Shown here in pieces: positions 16,687-25,250 of a stretch of 64,000 nucleotides of DNA; within the stretch, counting starts at the first letter, position 1, and every line of letters begins with the position of its first letter. Below the pieces are notes generated by a model. That model saw nothing but the letters and a program-made list of their open reading frames with translations. It did no database searches and was not told the origin of the DNA. Both the position numbers and the translations under genes were made by a program. Source of the stretch: Brachybacterium avium (GTDB lineage Bacteria; Actinomycetota; Actinomycetes; Actinomycetales; Dermabacteraceae); NCBI RefSeq assembly GCF_002216795.1, contig NZ_CP022316.1:2046001-2110000 (forward strand), given 5' to 3'.

Positions 16687-17445
16687 TCAGCCGCCCAGCT
16701 CGAGCACCCGGATCGCCAGCTGTACCCGATTGGTGACCTGCAGCTTGTGATAGAGCCTGCCCAGGTGGGTCTTCACCGTTGCGACCGACATGAACAGCGT
16801 CTCGCCGATCTCCTGGTTGGGGAGCCCGCGAGCCACCAGACGGGCCACCTCCCACTCGCGTTCGGTGATGCCTGCGGGCGTGGGGGCGTCCGCCGGAGCC
16901 GGCTCGGGCGTCACCCCGTCGGCCCGCCCGTCGGCCGCCCCGCTGACCGCGCCACCGTCGGAGCCGCCGCCGGAGTCGGCGGAGGCCAGTCGCACCAGCC
17001 GCGAGAGCACCTCGGGGGAGAAGCGGGGTCGCTCGGCGGCGGCATCGAGCACCGCCTGCACCACCTCCTCGGGAGGGGAATCCTTCAGCAGGAAGGACAC
17101 CGCGCCGGCCCGCAGCGCCTCCAGCAGGAAGTCATCGGTGTCGAAGGCGGTCAGCATGACCACCCTCGTCTCGTCGCCCTCCTCCTGCAGCGCCCGCAGG
17201 GCCTCGAGGCCGGTCATGCGGGGCATGCGGATGTCCATCAGCACCACGTCGGGCGCCAGGGAGCGGACCTGCTCGAGCGCCGCGGCGCCGTCGGCCGCCT
17301 CACCGACCACTGCGATGCCGTGCGCGCCGTCGATCATCAGGCGGAGACCGGTGCGCATCAGCGCCTCGTCGTCCACCAGGAGCACCCGCACGGCGGGGCT
17401 CCCGGCACTGTTCTCGCCGGCTGCGCTGTTCACCATGGCATCCAT
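16687..17445 (-). CDS. NarL/LuxR-type response regulator
   Basis: 252 aa. Receiver domain residues ~19-135 with acidic pair VDDE, phosphoacceptor Asp71 in VVLMDIRMPRMTG, and the conserved Thr and Lys (VVMLTAF, FLLKDS). An unusually long Gly/Ala/Asp-rich linker of about 40 residues follows, then a LuxR-type helix-turn-helix (ITEREWEVARLVARGLPNQEIG, FMSVATVKTHLGRLYHKL). Overlaps the 3' end of the kinase gene by 16 bp, so the two are a translationally linked two-component system. Target genes unknown; the adjacent CPBP gene is a candidate. Confidence 0.92.
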   Translation of the reverse strand: MDAMVNSAAGENSAGSPAVRVLLVDDEALMRTGLRLMIDGAHGIAVVGEAADGAAALEQVRSLAPDVVLMDIRMPRMTGLEALRALQEEGDETRVVMLTAFDTDDFLLEALRAGAVSFLLKDSPPEEVVQAVLDAAAERPRFSPEVLSRLVRLASADSGGGSDGGAVSGAADGRADGVTPEPAPADAPTPAGITEREWEVARLVARGLPNQEIGETLFMSVATVKTHLGRLYHKLQVTNRVQLAIRVLELGG

Positions 17446-18710
17446 GCTTCCACCTCGAAGGCCCCGTCGACCTCACCGTGGCGCGCGTCCCCGCCCAGCA
17501 GCCTCGCCCGCTCCTGCACCCCGAGCAGGCCATGTCCCGCCGAGAGGGTGGACACCGGCTCCGACGGCAGCGGGTTCCGGGCCCGCAGTCGCACCTGCTC
17601 ACCCTGCCGGGAAAGAGTCACCTGCAGCGGCAGGCCCGGGGCATGCTTGGCGGCGTTCACGGTCACCTCGGAGAGGACCCGGGCCAGGGCCACCACAGTG
17701 CCGCGACCACGGGAGGTGAGATCCTCGGCGGCCAGGCCCTCCCAGGCCAGCTCCACCTCCTGTCCCTCTTCCCGGCAGCGCTCGACGATGCCTGCCAGGG
17801 TCGGGGCGGTGGCCAGCGGTGCATCGCCGTCAGCGGTGCGCAGCCCCGACAGCACCGTGCGCAGTTCCCGGTTCGCCTGCTGTGCGGCATCCCGCACCGT
17901 GTCCGCGGTGCGGCGCAGCTCCGCCGGCGAGAGATCCTCGCGGTAAGCCATGGCGCCGGCGTGCATCGCGATCGCGGCCAGGTGGTGGGAGATGCTGTCG
18001 TGCATGTCCCGGGCCAGCGCCGCGCGCTCCTCGGCGCGCACCCGAGCGGTCTCCGCCTCGCGCTCGCGCACCAGGGCAGCCGCCTCCCGCTCCGCGGCGG
18101 CGCGCTCCCGCTGGGCGGTCTCCCGCTCGCGCTCTGCGGAGGCCGCCCGCTCCCGCAGCGAGGCGAGCAGCTCGTGACGGGTGCCCACCACATGGCCGAG
18201 CAGCAGCGGGATCAGCGCGAACACCACCATGACCCCCATCGCGACGAGCACCAGGGCCTCCGGGGTCTCCCCCCGGATTCGGGCATCGACGCTCAACGAC
18301 GCCATCGAGGTGCCTGCGACCAGCAGGATCACCGCGACGTCGAGCAGCGCTCGCCGCCGCACCCCGATCCGGTACAGCGCGAGCGCCGCCGCCGACAGCG
18401 ACCACGAGCTGAGCCCGACGGACGCCGCCAGCAGCAGATGCGCCGCGGTGTGCAGCCGACCCGGCGGCAGGAACCGCAGCGGACCGATGACCAGGGTCGC
18501 GACCGCACCCACCAGCGCGTCCAGGGCGAACAATCCCACCAGACCCTCGGGCGGATGGTCGGAGAACTCTGTCAGCAGCACGCCGAAGCCGATGAGGAAC
18601 ACCAGCAGGCCCAGCGCCGTGCCCACGAGGCTCTGAGCGATCGCGATCGCCCACTGGCGCGGGCTGCGCACGGAGGGCGGCGCCGGTGAGCGGGGCGAGA
18701 TGAGGGTCAT
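17430..18710 (-). CDS. Sensor histidine kinase, HisKA_3 (NarL-partner) type
   Basis: 426 aa. Five or six N-terminal membrane helices (residues ~18-175) with little extracytoplasmic sequence. A charged coiled coil (repeated RERE/AERE heptads, residues ~185-230) leads into the dimerisation box ERAALARDMHDSISHHLAAIAMHAG, whose first His is the likely phosphorylation site. The ATPase domain has ARVLSEVTVNAAKHA (N-box) and GHGLLGVQERARLLGG (G-box). Intramembrane-sensing architecture resembles DesK/LiaS-type cell-envelope kinases. Start ATG 18710 is preceded at six bases by TACCCT. It pairs with the overlapping regulator. Confidence 0.92.
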   Translation of the reverse strand: MTLISPRSPAPPSVRSPRQWAIAIAQSLVGTALGLLVFLIGFGVLLTEFSDHPPEGLVGLFALDALVGAVATLVIGPLRFLPPGRLHTAAHLLLAASVGLSSWSLSAAALALYRIGVRRRALLDVAVILLVAGTSMASLSVDARIRGETPEALVLVAMGVMVVFALIPLLLGHVVGTRHELLASLRERAASAERERETAQRERAAAEREAAALVREREAETARVRAEERAALARDMHDSISHHLAAIAMHAGAMAYREDLSPAELRRTADTVRDAAQQANRELRTVLSGLRTADGDAPLATAPTLAGIVERCREEGQEVELAWEGLAAEDLTSRGRGTVVALARVLSEVTVNAAKHAPGLPLQVTLSRQGEQVRLRARNPLPSEPVSTLSAGHGLLGVQERARLLGGDARHGEVDGAFEVEAWMPW

Positions 18711-18716
18711 GTGACC

Positions 18717-18722
18717 AGGGTA
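18717..18722 (-). promoter_or_regulatory. Probable -10 box of the two-component operon (leaderless)
   Basis: TACCCT on the minus strand, six bases before the kinase ATG. The identical hexamer and spacing occur before the aldehyde dehydrogenase gene at 33206. Confidence 0.5.
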
Positions 18723-18853
18723 GGGAGCAGGGAGCGGCCGACGGATCAGCCGCTCGGCCGATTCCCCGAACTGCGGGGTCAGCCGATCGGAGGTGGGGAA
18801 GAGGAGACGAAGAGCGGACGCCGCAGCGCCCGGGCGACCGGCAGGATCGGAGC

Positions 18854-19840
18854 ATGATCGAACACGACCTGCGCCCTCCTCCGCAGCCGCCGGTGACGAG
18901 CAGCCCCGGCAGTATCGGCGCGGCGCTGCCTGCGACTCTCCCGGAGCCCCAGGCCTACCATCGCGCCGCTCGCGTCCTCTGGCACCGTCGCTACTGGTGG
19001 CGGCCGCTGGTCACGCTGGTGGTCACCGCCGCCGTGTTCGTGGTGATGAACTTCCAGGTCATGGTGCCGCTGCTGATCGCCGGCGAGATCTGGCCGGCCG
19101 CGGCGACCAGTTCCTCCCTGACCGATCCGCTGAATCCGGCTGATCAGTTCCTGGGCCTGGGGATGCTGGCGCTGCTGGTTCCCGCGGTGCTGGTGGGGAC
19201 GCTGGCCGGCTACGGCCGCGCTGGTATCGCCCTGTCGGTGCTGGGCCGGTTCCGCTGGGGTCTGCTGGGCCGTGCGGCGCTCGTGGTCGTCCCGGTGTTC
19301 GTGCTGCTGAACCTGGTGCTGAACCTGATCCTGGAGCGCGAGGCGATCGTGGTGCCGCAGCTGAGCGCCGGCGTGGTCCTCGCCTGGCTGCTGGCGCTGG
19401 TGCTCTCGCCGCTGCAGTGCGCGGGTGAGGAGTTCGCGTTCCGGGCGCTGCCGATGCAGATGCTGGGCACCTGGCTGCGCCGGCCGGTGCTGGGGATCCT
19501 GCTCCCGGTGCCGCTGTTCGTGCTGGGCCACGGCTACAGCTGGATGGGCCAGATCGACATCGCGCTCTTCGCGATCGTGATGGGCCTGCTGGCATGGAAG
19601 ACCGGCGGCCTGGAGATCCCGATCCTGGTGCACACCGCCAACAACTGGACCCTGTTCGCGATCGCCCCGCTGATCCCCGGCTTCACCGAGCAGGGCGAGG
19701 TGGAGCTGCTGGGACTGCTGCTCGCGCTGATTCCGATGCTGCTGCTCTCGGCCGGGATCTGGTGGTGGTACTCGCGGCGTGCGGGCCTGGGCCTGTGGGA
19801 GCCGCAGCGGGGGAGGGGCGTCCCGCTCGCTGATCGGTGA
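18854..19840 (+). CDS. CPBP family intramembrane metalloprotease
   Basis: 328 aa with about eight membrane helices. All three catalytic motifs of the CPBP (CAAX protease and bacteriocin-processing) family are present: EEFAFR with Glu192-Glu193 and Arg197, His226 in LGHGYSW, and His260xxxAsn264 in VHTANN. These place a glutamate/histidine metal site within the membrane. Roles include regulated proteolysis, peptide maturation and self-immunity. It is divergent from the kinase gene. A catalytically stripped paralogue is encoded at 20535. Confidence 0.9.
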   Translation: MIEHDLRPPPQPPVTSSPGSIGAALPATLPEPQAYHRAARVLWHRRYWWRPLVTLVVTAAVFVVMNFQVMVPLLIAGEIWPAAATSSSLTDPLNPADQFLGLGMLALLVPAVLVGTLAGYGRAGIALSVLGRFRWGLLGRAALVVVPVFVLLNLVLNLILEREAIVVPQLSAGVVLAWLLALVLSPLQCAGEEFAFRALPMQMLGTWLRRPVLGILLPVPLFVLGHGYSWMGQIDIALFAIVMGLLAWKTGGLEIPILVHTANNWTLFAIAPLIPGFTEQGEVELLGLLLALIPMLLLSAGIWWWYSRRAGLGLWEPQRGRGVPLADR

Positions 19841-19850
19841 GCAGACTCGC

Positions 19851-19906
19851 TCGTCGGCTCGTCGGCTCGTCGGCTCGTCGGCTCGTCGGCTCGTCGGCCC
19901 GTCGGC
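19851..19906. repeat. Octanucleotide tandem repeat (TCGTCGGC)
   Basis: Six perfect head-to-tail copies of TCGTCGGC (19851-19898) plus a seventh with one change, just past the CPBP gene stop. No coding frame is involved. The rest of 19907-19960 shows nothing further. Confidence 0.9.
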
Positions 19907-19960
19907 GGCGGGCGCGGAGCCGCGGATATCGTCCGCCCGCGCCCACCGCCGATCCGGAGC

Positions 19961-20371
19961 TCAGGCCCCGGAGACGTTCACCTGCCACAGCACGCCGAAG
20001 CGGTCGGTGACCTGGCCGTAGTGGTCACCCCAGGGGGCCTGCTCGAAGGGCATCCCGAGGGTGCCGCCGTCGGTGGTGAGCCGCTCGATCAGCGCTTTCG
20101 CCTCCTCGACCGTGCCGGGCATGACCAGCAGCGAGTAGGCGGAGCCGCTCAGCGGCCGCGAGTCCTCGCCGAGGTCGTCACCGCCGGCGAGGGTGACCAG
20201 GCCGCCATGCAGCTGAGCATGGGCGACGGCCCCGGGCGGCGGGGTGAAGCCCATGTCCGGCATGCCCTCGTAGGTCATCAGATCGAGGGTGCCGCCGAAC
20301 ACCTCCCGGTAGTACTCCAGGACGTCACGCGCATTACCGGGAAATGCGATGTAGGGCGTGGAGCTGAACAT
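19961..20371 (-). CDS. VOC family protein, PhnB/YjdN type
   Basis: 136 aa. Typical PhnB-like start SSTPYIAFPGNARDVLEYYREVFGG, then GAVAHAQLHGGLVTLAGGDD, and the C-terminal PFEQAPWGDHYGQVTDRFGVLWQVN, which defines this subfamily (3-demethylubiquinone methyltransferase-like VOC). Function in the family is generally unknown. A strong GGAGG lies about four bases before the ATG at 20371, which fixes this start over longer frames. Confidence 0.88.
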   Translation of the reverse strand: MFSSTPYIAFPGNARDVLEYYREVFGGTLDLMTYEGMPDMGFTPPPGAVAHAQLHGGLVTLAGGDDLGEDSRPLSGSAYSLLVMPGTVEEAKALIERLTTDGGTLGMPFEQAPWGDHYGQVTDRFGVLWQVNVSGA

Positions 20372-20534
20372 GTGACCTCCAGGGGTAGGGGCCTGGTGAG
20401 AGACCCGCGGGAGGCCATCCTGGCACCACCGGCCGACGGAGGGAACAGCCGGTGGCCGGGAGCAGGGCCCCCTCGCCGTCGTCGCTGGTCGCACCCACCG
20501 TGCTCCCGGTCGAGCGTCCTACAGTGGGGGCGAC

Positions 20535-21596
20535 ATGACTCCAGACCACTCCCTCCCCGCCACCCCGTTCCACCGCATGGCAACGCTGCGCCCCGCCTGG
20601 GCGGGCTGGCTCAGGCCGCTGCTGACCCTCGCCGCCGCCTTCATCGCCTACGTGGTGCTGATCTCGGTGGTGCTGGTCCTGACGATCCTGGTGCTCGCCC
20701 TCGCCCCGGGCGTGAACGTGGCCCTCGGCGTCACCAGCGGCGACCCCACCAGTGCGCTGGATGTCGCGCTCGCCCTGGCGATCGGCGTAATGTGGCTGCC
20801 CGCCGGGATCATCGGCGTGCGCTTCGGAGGCTGGCGGCCGCTGGGCACCGCCTGCTCGGTCGCCGCCCGGCCGCGCCGCGACCTGCTGCGATCGCTCGGC
20901 CCGTGGGGGATCGCGATGGGCGTGGTGGTCGTCGCCGCCGCCGGGATCGCCGGTGCGGTCGCCACCGCGATCACCGGGGGCAATGATGGTGGAGCCGGGG
21001 CCACCGCAGGTGCGGCCGGTGCCACCGGCTCCGTGCCGCAGCTGCTGCTGGTCACCCTGATCGTGCTGGTCCTCGCCCCGTTGCAGGCCGCGGGCCTGGA
21101 GCTGACGCTGCGAGGGATCGTGATGCAGGCGCTCGGCACCTGGCTGCGTGGCCCGCTGCTGCCGCTGCTCGCTGCCAGCGCCGTGATGCTCATCGGCCGC
21201 GAGCTCAGCGCCGCGGTGCTCCTGCCCGCCCTGGCCCTGGGGCTGGCCTCGGCGACGCTGGCCTGGAAGAGCGGCGGGCTGGAGCTGTCGATCCTGCTCG
21301 TCGCGACGGTCACCGCCGCCTCCCAGCTGGTCTCCGCCGTGGGTGCGGGCACCGGTGTCGGGGCGGGAGCAGCGGCGGTGAACGCCGCTGCCGCCGCACC
21401 GGGCAGCTCCTCGGCCGCACTCGCCACGACCGCATCCGACTCCGCCGCCCTGGCCGGCGGCATCACCGCGGCGGCAGCGCTGCTGCTGCTCACCGCAGTG
21501 TCGGTGGCCCGGATCAGTGCCCGCGAGGGAGTGCGCCTGCTGGAGCCGGTCAGCCGCCCCGCCGGTGAGCCCGCCCCTGCACCGGTGCCCTACTGA
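20535..21596 (+). CDS. Catalytically degenerate CPBP paralogue (membrane protein)
   Basis: 353 aa, Ala-rich, about eight membrane helices. It aligns with the CPBP protein encoded at 18854 over the core: PLQAAGLELTLRGIVMQALGTWLRGPLL here against PLQCAGEEFAFRALPMQMLGTWLRRPVL, and LAWKSGGLELSILL against LAWKTGGLEIPILV. All metal-site positions except one Glu are lost: the first Glu is Leu188, the first His is Arg (IGRE), and the second His region reads ILLVATVTA. It therefore looks like a pseudoprotease derived by duplication, possibly a partner, decoy or regulator of the active enzyme. Residues ~280-320 are a low-complexity Ala/Gly/Ser segment. Confidence 0.75.
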   Translation: MTPDHSLPATPFHRMATLRPAWAGWLRPLLTLAAAFIAYVVLISVVLVLTILVLALAPGVNVALGVTSGDPTSALDVALALAIGVMWLPAGIIGVRFGGWRPLGTACSVAARPRRDLLRSLGPWGIAMGVVVVAAAGIAGAVATAITGGNDGGAGATAGAAGATGSVPQLLLVTLIVLVLAPLQAAGLELTLRGIVMQALGTWLRGPLLPLLAASAVMLIGRELSAAVLLPALALGLASATLAWKSGGLELSILLVATVTAASQLVSAVGAGTGVGAGAAAVNAAAAAPGSSSAALATTASDSAALAGGITAAAALLLLTAVSVARISAREGVRLLEPVSRPAGEPAPAPVPY

Positions 21597-21599
21597 GCC

Positions 21600-21655
21600 A
21601 CCCGCCACCCGCCACCCGCTACCCGCCACCCGCCACCCGCTACCCGCCACCTGCC
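21600..21655. repeat. Heptanucleotide tandem array (CCACCCG/CTACCCG)
   Basis: About eight copies of a 7-base unit, CCACCCG with occasional CTACCCG, directly after the stop of the membrane protein gene and upstream of palindrome copy 1. Confidence 0.85.
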
Positions 21656-21686
21656 GCATGCCGCGTGGCGCCTGGCGCTTGCCGCC

Positions 21687-21777
21687 GGCTGATCTCGGCC
21701 ACCACTTTCCTGACATATATGAGGGTTGAACGTCTGTAGGGCGTTCAACCGTCATATAGCCCAGAAATCTGGTGACG
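21687..21777. repeat. 81-bp palindromic element, copy 1
   Basis: Two 36-base imperfectly complementary arms (21697-21732 and 21742-21777) around a 9-base loop. The inner nine bases are perfect (GGTTGAACG / CGTTCAACC) and flanked by AT-rich ATATGA / TCATAT. A related element with the same 36-9-36 geometry lies at 25160-25250. The left arms with the shared leader GGCTGATCTC match at 39 of 46 positions. The middle of this element is markedly less GC-rich than its surroundings. It sits between a membrane protein gene and the 3' end of the efflux operon, so it could be a terminator, a REP/MITE-type element or a protein site. Confidence 0.85.
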
Positions 21778-21853
21778 CTGCCCGCTGCCCGCTGCCCGCT
21801 GCCCGCTGCCGGCTGCCCGCTGCCGGCTGCCGGCTGCCCGCTGCCGGCTGCCC
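21777..21853. repeat. Heptanucleotide tandem array (GCTGCCC/GCTGCCG)
   Basis: Eleven head-to-tail 7-base units, a mix of GCTGCCC and GCTGCCG, beginning at the right end of palindrome copy 1 and ending shortly before the stop of the frameshifted permease gene. Confidence 0.9.
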
Positions 21854-21883
21854 GGGCCCGGTGGTGGTTGCAGCTGCCTGCAC

Positions 21884-23088
21884 TCAGCTCCGGATCGCGT
21901 CGATCACCTTGATCCGGGTGGCGATCAGGGCGGGCAGCGCCCCCGCGAGGACGCCCACCGCGGTCGCGGCGCCGAGGCCCACCAGCACTGCCTCGACCGG
22001 GAAGGGTGGCAGCTCCACCAGGCCGGCGTCCCGGAAGAGGTCGCTGACGAACGGCGCCTTCACCAGGGCTACGGCAGCGGTCACCCCCACCGCTCCGGCC
22101 AGCACCGTGGCGACCACGGATTCCATCAGCACGCCCACGAAGATCCGGCCCCGGTGGCTCCGTAGGAGCGGCGGATCCCGATCTCCCGCACCCGGTACCG
22201 CACGGTGACCAGGGAGATGTTGACCAGTCCCAGCGCGCCGAGCAGCAGGATCACCAGGGCCACGCCGATCACCGCGTAGGCGAGCACGTCGAAGCCGAGG
22301 TCGTCGGGGGACATCGAGCTGCGGCTCACGTCGAACGTCCCCGCCGGGGTGTCCCGCAGCGAGGTGGACAGCCGCTCCCAGATCTCATCGCCCTGTTCGG
22401 ATGGCACCCAGAGGATGTACTCGGAGGTCGCCGGGGCCCCGGCCCGGCCGGGCAGCGCGGCCATGCCACCGGCGGCGATGAATGCCGAGGGACCCCAGTC
22501 GGTGTTCGGGCGCTCGGGCAGCACCCCCACCACGATCGCCTGATCGACGTCGGAGGCGCCCGTGGCGCCGTAGACCGTCACCGGCTCGGTGCCGAGATCC
22601 GGCCGCCCGAGCATCTCGTACAGCGGTGCGTTGACCACCAGCGCGGGGGCGAGCCGGTGGGCGTCGGAATCCGCGATCCAGCGGCCGTGCTCGACGGTGG
22701 TGCGGAAGATATCGGCGAACGCCGGATCCACACCGATCAGCTCGGAGGTGCGCACCCCCTGCGGGGTCTGCACCCGCAGCGAGTCGTAGACGCGGCGGCT
22801 GCGCTGGTCGATGCCGAGCCGGTCCACCTGCTCGAGCACGGCGGCGTCCTGCTCGGCCGGGGTGGCCTGCGCGGACCCGCCCATCGACTGGATCGTCAGG
22901 GTCATGCTGCGGCCTGACCAGGTCTCGGTGGACTGGGTCAGGGCGCTGGTGAGCATGCCCCCGCCGCCCATCACCGCGGTCAGCGCGAAGACGGAGAACG
23001 CCACCCCGATGAGGGACAGCAGGATGCGTCCCTTGTTCACGCGCAGCTCCCCGTAGGCCTCGACGATCGAGGCGAGCAGCCCGGTCAT
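21884..23088 (-). pseudogene. MacB/FtsX-type ABC permease, frameshifted
   Basis: Full coding length ~402 aa of a MacB-like permease in two frames. The first part (23088 to about 22150) gives one membrane helix ([19 protein letters not shown]), the large extracytoplasmic domain, then VILLLGALGLVNISLVTVRYRVREIGIRRSYGATG. The second part (to 21884) gives RIFVGVLMESVVATVLAG and the final helices ending ALPALIATRIKVIDAIRS. Restoring one G in the run at 22149-22152 (CCCC on the plus strand) yields the standard SYGATGGRIF junction. The break is thus a single-base deletion or sequencing error. Start ATG overlaps the ATPase stop (ATGA). Works with the ATPase and adaptor encoded upstream as an export or envelope-stress pump. 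Confidence 0.88.
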
Positions 23089-23840
23089 GACACCGCCTCC
23101 CGTCCGGCACGCAGTCCCGCGGTCGCCGTCAGCGCGTCCCGGGCGCCGTCGGTGTCGATGTCGTGCAGCGTGCCCTCGTCCAGCAGGAACGCGCGGCGGG
23201 ACAATGCCGCGACCTGCAGGTCATGGGTGATGGTGACCAGGGCGGCGTCGGAGTCGCGGGCGATCTCGTCCAGCAGCGCCATCACCGCCTCCCCGGTGGA
23301 GACGTCGAGGGCTCCGGTCGGTTCGTCGGCCAGGATCAGCCGGGGCCGACGCACCAGGGCGCGGGCGACCGCCACCCGCTGCTGCTCACCGCCGGAGAGA
23401 CGGGAGGGCTGCTGCTGGGCGCGGTCCGCCAACCCCACCCGGTCGAGCATCTCCAGGGCGAGCCTCTCGCGCCGCCAGAACTGACCGGCGCTGCCGTACA
23501 TCAGCGGCATCATCACGTTCTCCAGCGCGGTGCGACCGTCCAGCAGGTTGAACTGCTGGAACACGAAGCCGATGGAAGCGCCGCGCAGACGGGCCCGACG
23601 GCGCTCCCCGAGCCGGGAGACGTCGACCCCGTCGAACAGCAGCTCCCCACCGCTCTGGTGGTCGATCAGCCCCAGCAGGTTCAGCAGGGTGGTCTTGCCC
23701 GATCCGGAACGGCCGACGACGGCGACATGATCGCCACCGTGCACCGTCAGGTCGATGCCGCGCAGGATGTGCAGCTGCTCCCGGCTGGGCAGGCGCACAC
23801 TGCGACGCAGATCGCGCAGCTCGAGCAGGGGAGCGCTCAC
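23085..23840 (-). CDS. ABC transporter ATP-binding protein, MacB/LolD type
   Basis: 251 aa from GTG 23840, overlapping the adaptor stop as GTGA; the GTG one codon earlier is an alternative. Walker [11 protein letters not shown]-loop FQQFNLL, signature RLSGGEQQR, Walker [13 protein letters not shown] and switch His in ITHD are all intact. The EPTGALD form is typical of the MacB/LolD/FtsE branch that powers FtsX-like permeases. Middle gene of the adaptor-ATPase-permease operon. Confidence 0.92.
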   Translation of the reverse strand: MSAPLLELRDLRRSVRLPSREQLHILRGIDLTVHGGDHVAVVGRSGSGKTTLLNLLGLIDHQSGGELLFDGVDVSRLGERRRARLRGASIGFVFQQFNLLDGRTALENVMMPLMYGSAGQFWRRERLALEMLDRVGLADRAQQQPSRLSGGEQQRVAVARALVRRPRLILADEPTGALDVSTGEAVMALLDEIARDSDAALVTITHDLQVAALSRRAFLLDEGTLHDIDTDGARDALTATAGLRAGREAVS

Positions 23841-24916
23841 CACATCCCGCCCTCGACCGTCATGTCCTCCGCGTCGACGCCGGGTGCGAACTCGAGGATC
23901 TCCTGGCCCTCCTCGAGGCCCTCGGTGACCTCCACCGCGCCGTCCCCGCGCATGCCCAGGGTGACGTCGACGGGGATGGTCTCGCCGGTGGCCTCGTCCA
24001 GGGTGAAGACGGTGCCGGCGGTGCCCTCGCCCACCACGGCGGTGGTGGGGACGGTCAGCACTCCGGTGCGGGTGCCGAGGTCCACGGTCACCTCCACGCC
24101 CAGTCCCGGCACCACACGGGCCTCGGCGGGGACCGGGCACACCAGCTGCGCCGCGGAGACGCCCCCGCTGTCGGGGGTGAGCATCTCTCCGGAGTAGGGG
24201 TCGACCTCCGGGGCCTGTGGGGCGGCCGGTTCCTCGATCTCGGCATCCTCGGTGATGGCGGGGGTCGTGCAGGCCACCGGGTCTGCGGTGGTGGGCAGCT
24301 CGGTGGTCGCGTCCAGCTCCACGTCCAGCAGCGACAGCTGCTGTTCGGGGGTGAGATCGGCGATGATCGAGTATGTGTCCGGCGAGATGGTCGCGACACC
24401 GTCGCCCTCGGCGAGATCGCCCCATTCGACGACCTCCATGCCGCTGATCGTGCCGGCTGCGGTGGCGATCAGGTTCACGTAGCGGTACTCGGTCGCAGCA
24501 GGCTGCGGGGCGGGCACCGGCGCGGCGTCCTCCGGGCTCTCCTCCCCGTCGGGGACGGCGGGCATCTCGACCGGCTCGGGCTCGACCGGATACCGCACCT
24601 GCAGGATCCGCTGCCCGAGGTCGACCTGGTCACCGTTGCCCAGCCAGATCTTCGTGATCTCGCCGGTGGTGGTGGCCTTCAGCGCCGTGCCGGCATCGGG
24701 CTGGACCATCGCCGGGAGCACGAGCTCGGAGGACAGGTCCGTGGGCTCGACGGTGACCAGGGCGTGCTGGTCGAAGTCGGCGCCGGGGGTGAGCGGGTCC
24801 TCGCCCGCCGTCTCGTCTCCGGCGGGGAAGAACGCCATCTTCACCAGCGCCAGAGCGATCAGGCCGAGGATCAGCATCCAGATCACGGGGAAGACATAGC
24901 GTCGCAGGGTGTCCAC
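23837..24916 (-). CDS. Periplasmic adaptor-like (HlyD/MacA-type) subunit of the efflux operon
   Basis: 359 aa from GTG 24916, chosen because GAAAGG stands five bases upstream and the membrane anchor begins at once (YVFPVIWMLILGLIALALVKM). An acidic stretch follows, then lipoyl/barrel-sandwich-like halves (TTTGEITKIWLGNGDQVDLGQ and ATAAGTISGMEVVEWGDLAEGD) and a beta-barrel region VPTTAVVGEGTAGTVFTLDEATG with GMRGDGAVEVTEGLEEGQ. This is the Gram-positive form of MacA-type adaptors. A Pro/Glu-rich insertion of ~45 residues with two cysteines (residues ~250-300) is unusual. First gene of the operon. Confidence 0.88.
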   Translation of the reverse strand: MDTLRRYVFPVIWMLILGLIALALVKMAFFPAGDETAGEDPLTPGADFDQHALVTVEPTDLSSELVLPAMVQPDAGTALKATTTGEITKIWLGNGDQVDLGQRILQVRYPVEPEPVEMPAVPDGEESPEDAAPVPAPQPAATEYRYVNLIATAAGTISGMEVVEWGDLAEGDGVATISPDTYSIIADLTPEQQLSLLDVELDATTELPTTADPVACTTPAITEDAEIEEPAAPQAPEVDPYSGEMLTPDSGGVSAAQLVCPVPAEARVVPGLGVEVTVDLGTRTGVLTVPTTAVVGEGTAGTVFTLDEATGETIPVDVTLGMRGDGAVEVTEGLEEGQEILEFAPGVDAEDMTVEGGMW

Positions 24917-25159
24917 GGGCGCCTTTCGGTCAGGTCGACGGCAGTGCCGACGGGGAAGGGCTGGGGTGTCGCGAGCGTCCTGAGGAGATACGGCACCGGC
25001 AGTGCCCTCATTCTTCCCTGGGCAGGGCCCGCCGACCACCGACTTCGGTCGGCAACCGCCGATCTTCACCACTCCGCCCCAGCTTCCGCCCGCCCCGCCG
25101 CATGCCGCCCCCTCCCTGGCTCCCAGGCCGTCCTGTATGCCGGGCTCTCACGGCGTTTC
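24917..25159. other. Intergenic region upstream of the efflux operon
   Basis: Non-coding. It holds the leftward promoter of the adaptor-ATPase-permease operon, for which no convincing hexamers are visible, and a Pro-codon-like C-rich tract (25076-25125). At 25127-25146 lies a 20-base segment also found with one change at 34672-34691. GCCGCATGCCGC near 25097 also occurs near 21651 upstream of palindrome copy 1, so the copied segment around the palindromes may extend past the hairpin. Confidence 0.6.
25127..25146. repeat. 20-bp dispersed repeat, copy 1
   Basis: GCCGTCCTGTATGCCGGGCT, identical at 19 of 20 positions to 34672-34691. Both copies are intergenic. Confidence 0.6.
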
Positions 25160-25250
25160 GGCTGATCTCGGCCACCAGTTCCCTGACGTATGCGTGAGTT
25201 GAACGGCTCCTGCGCGTTCAACCCACATATGCGTCAGATCCCCGGTGGCC
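25160..25250. repeat. 81-bp palindromic element, copy 2
   Basis: Arms at 25170-25205 and 25215-25250 of 36 bases each, separated by 9 bases, as in copy 1. The arms share GGCCACC, CTGACG, GTATG-like and GTTGAACG blocks in mirror image. Leader GGCTGATCTC is identical to copy 1. This copy lies upstream of the efflux operon while copy 1 lies at its end, so the pair brackets 21884-24916. The outer 15 bases of the right arm (25236-25250) are also the first part of the 23-bp tandem array. Confidence 0.85.

Noticed and set aside
21600..21853. Possible CRISPR array around the 7-bp repeats.
   Set aside because: Units are 7 bases with no unique spacers and no cas genes are present; these are microsatellites.
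21884..25250. Calling the palindrome-bracketed efflux operon a transposon.
   Set aside because: No transposase or integrase and no visible target duplication; the operon has the same base composition and coding style as its neighbours.
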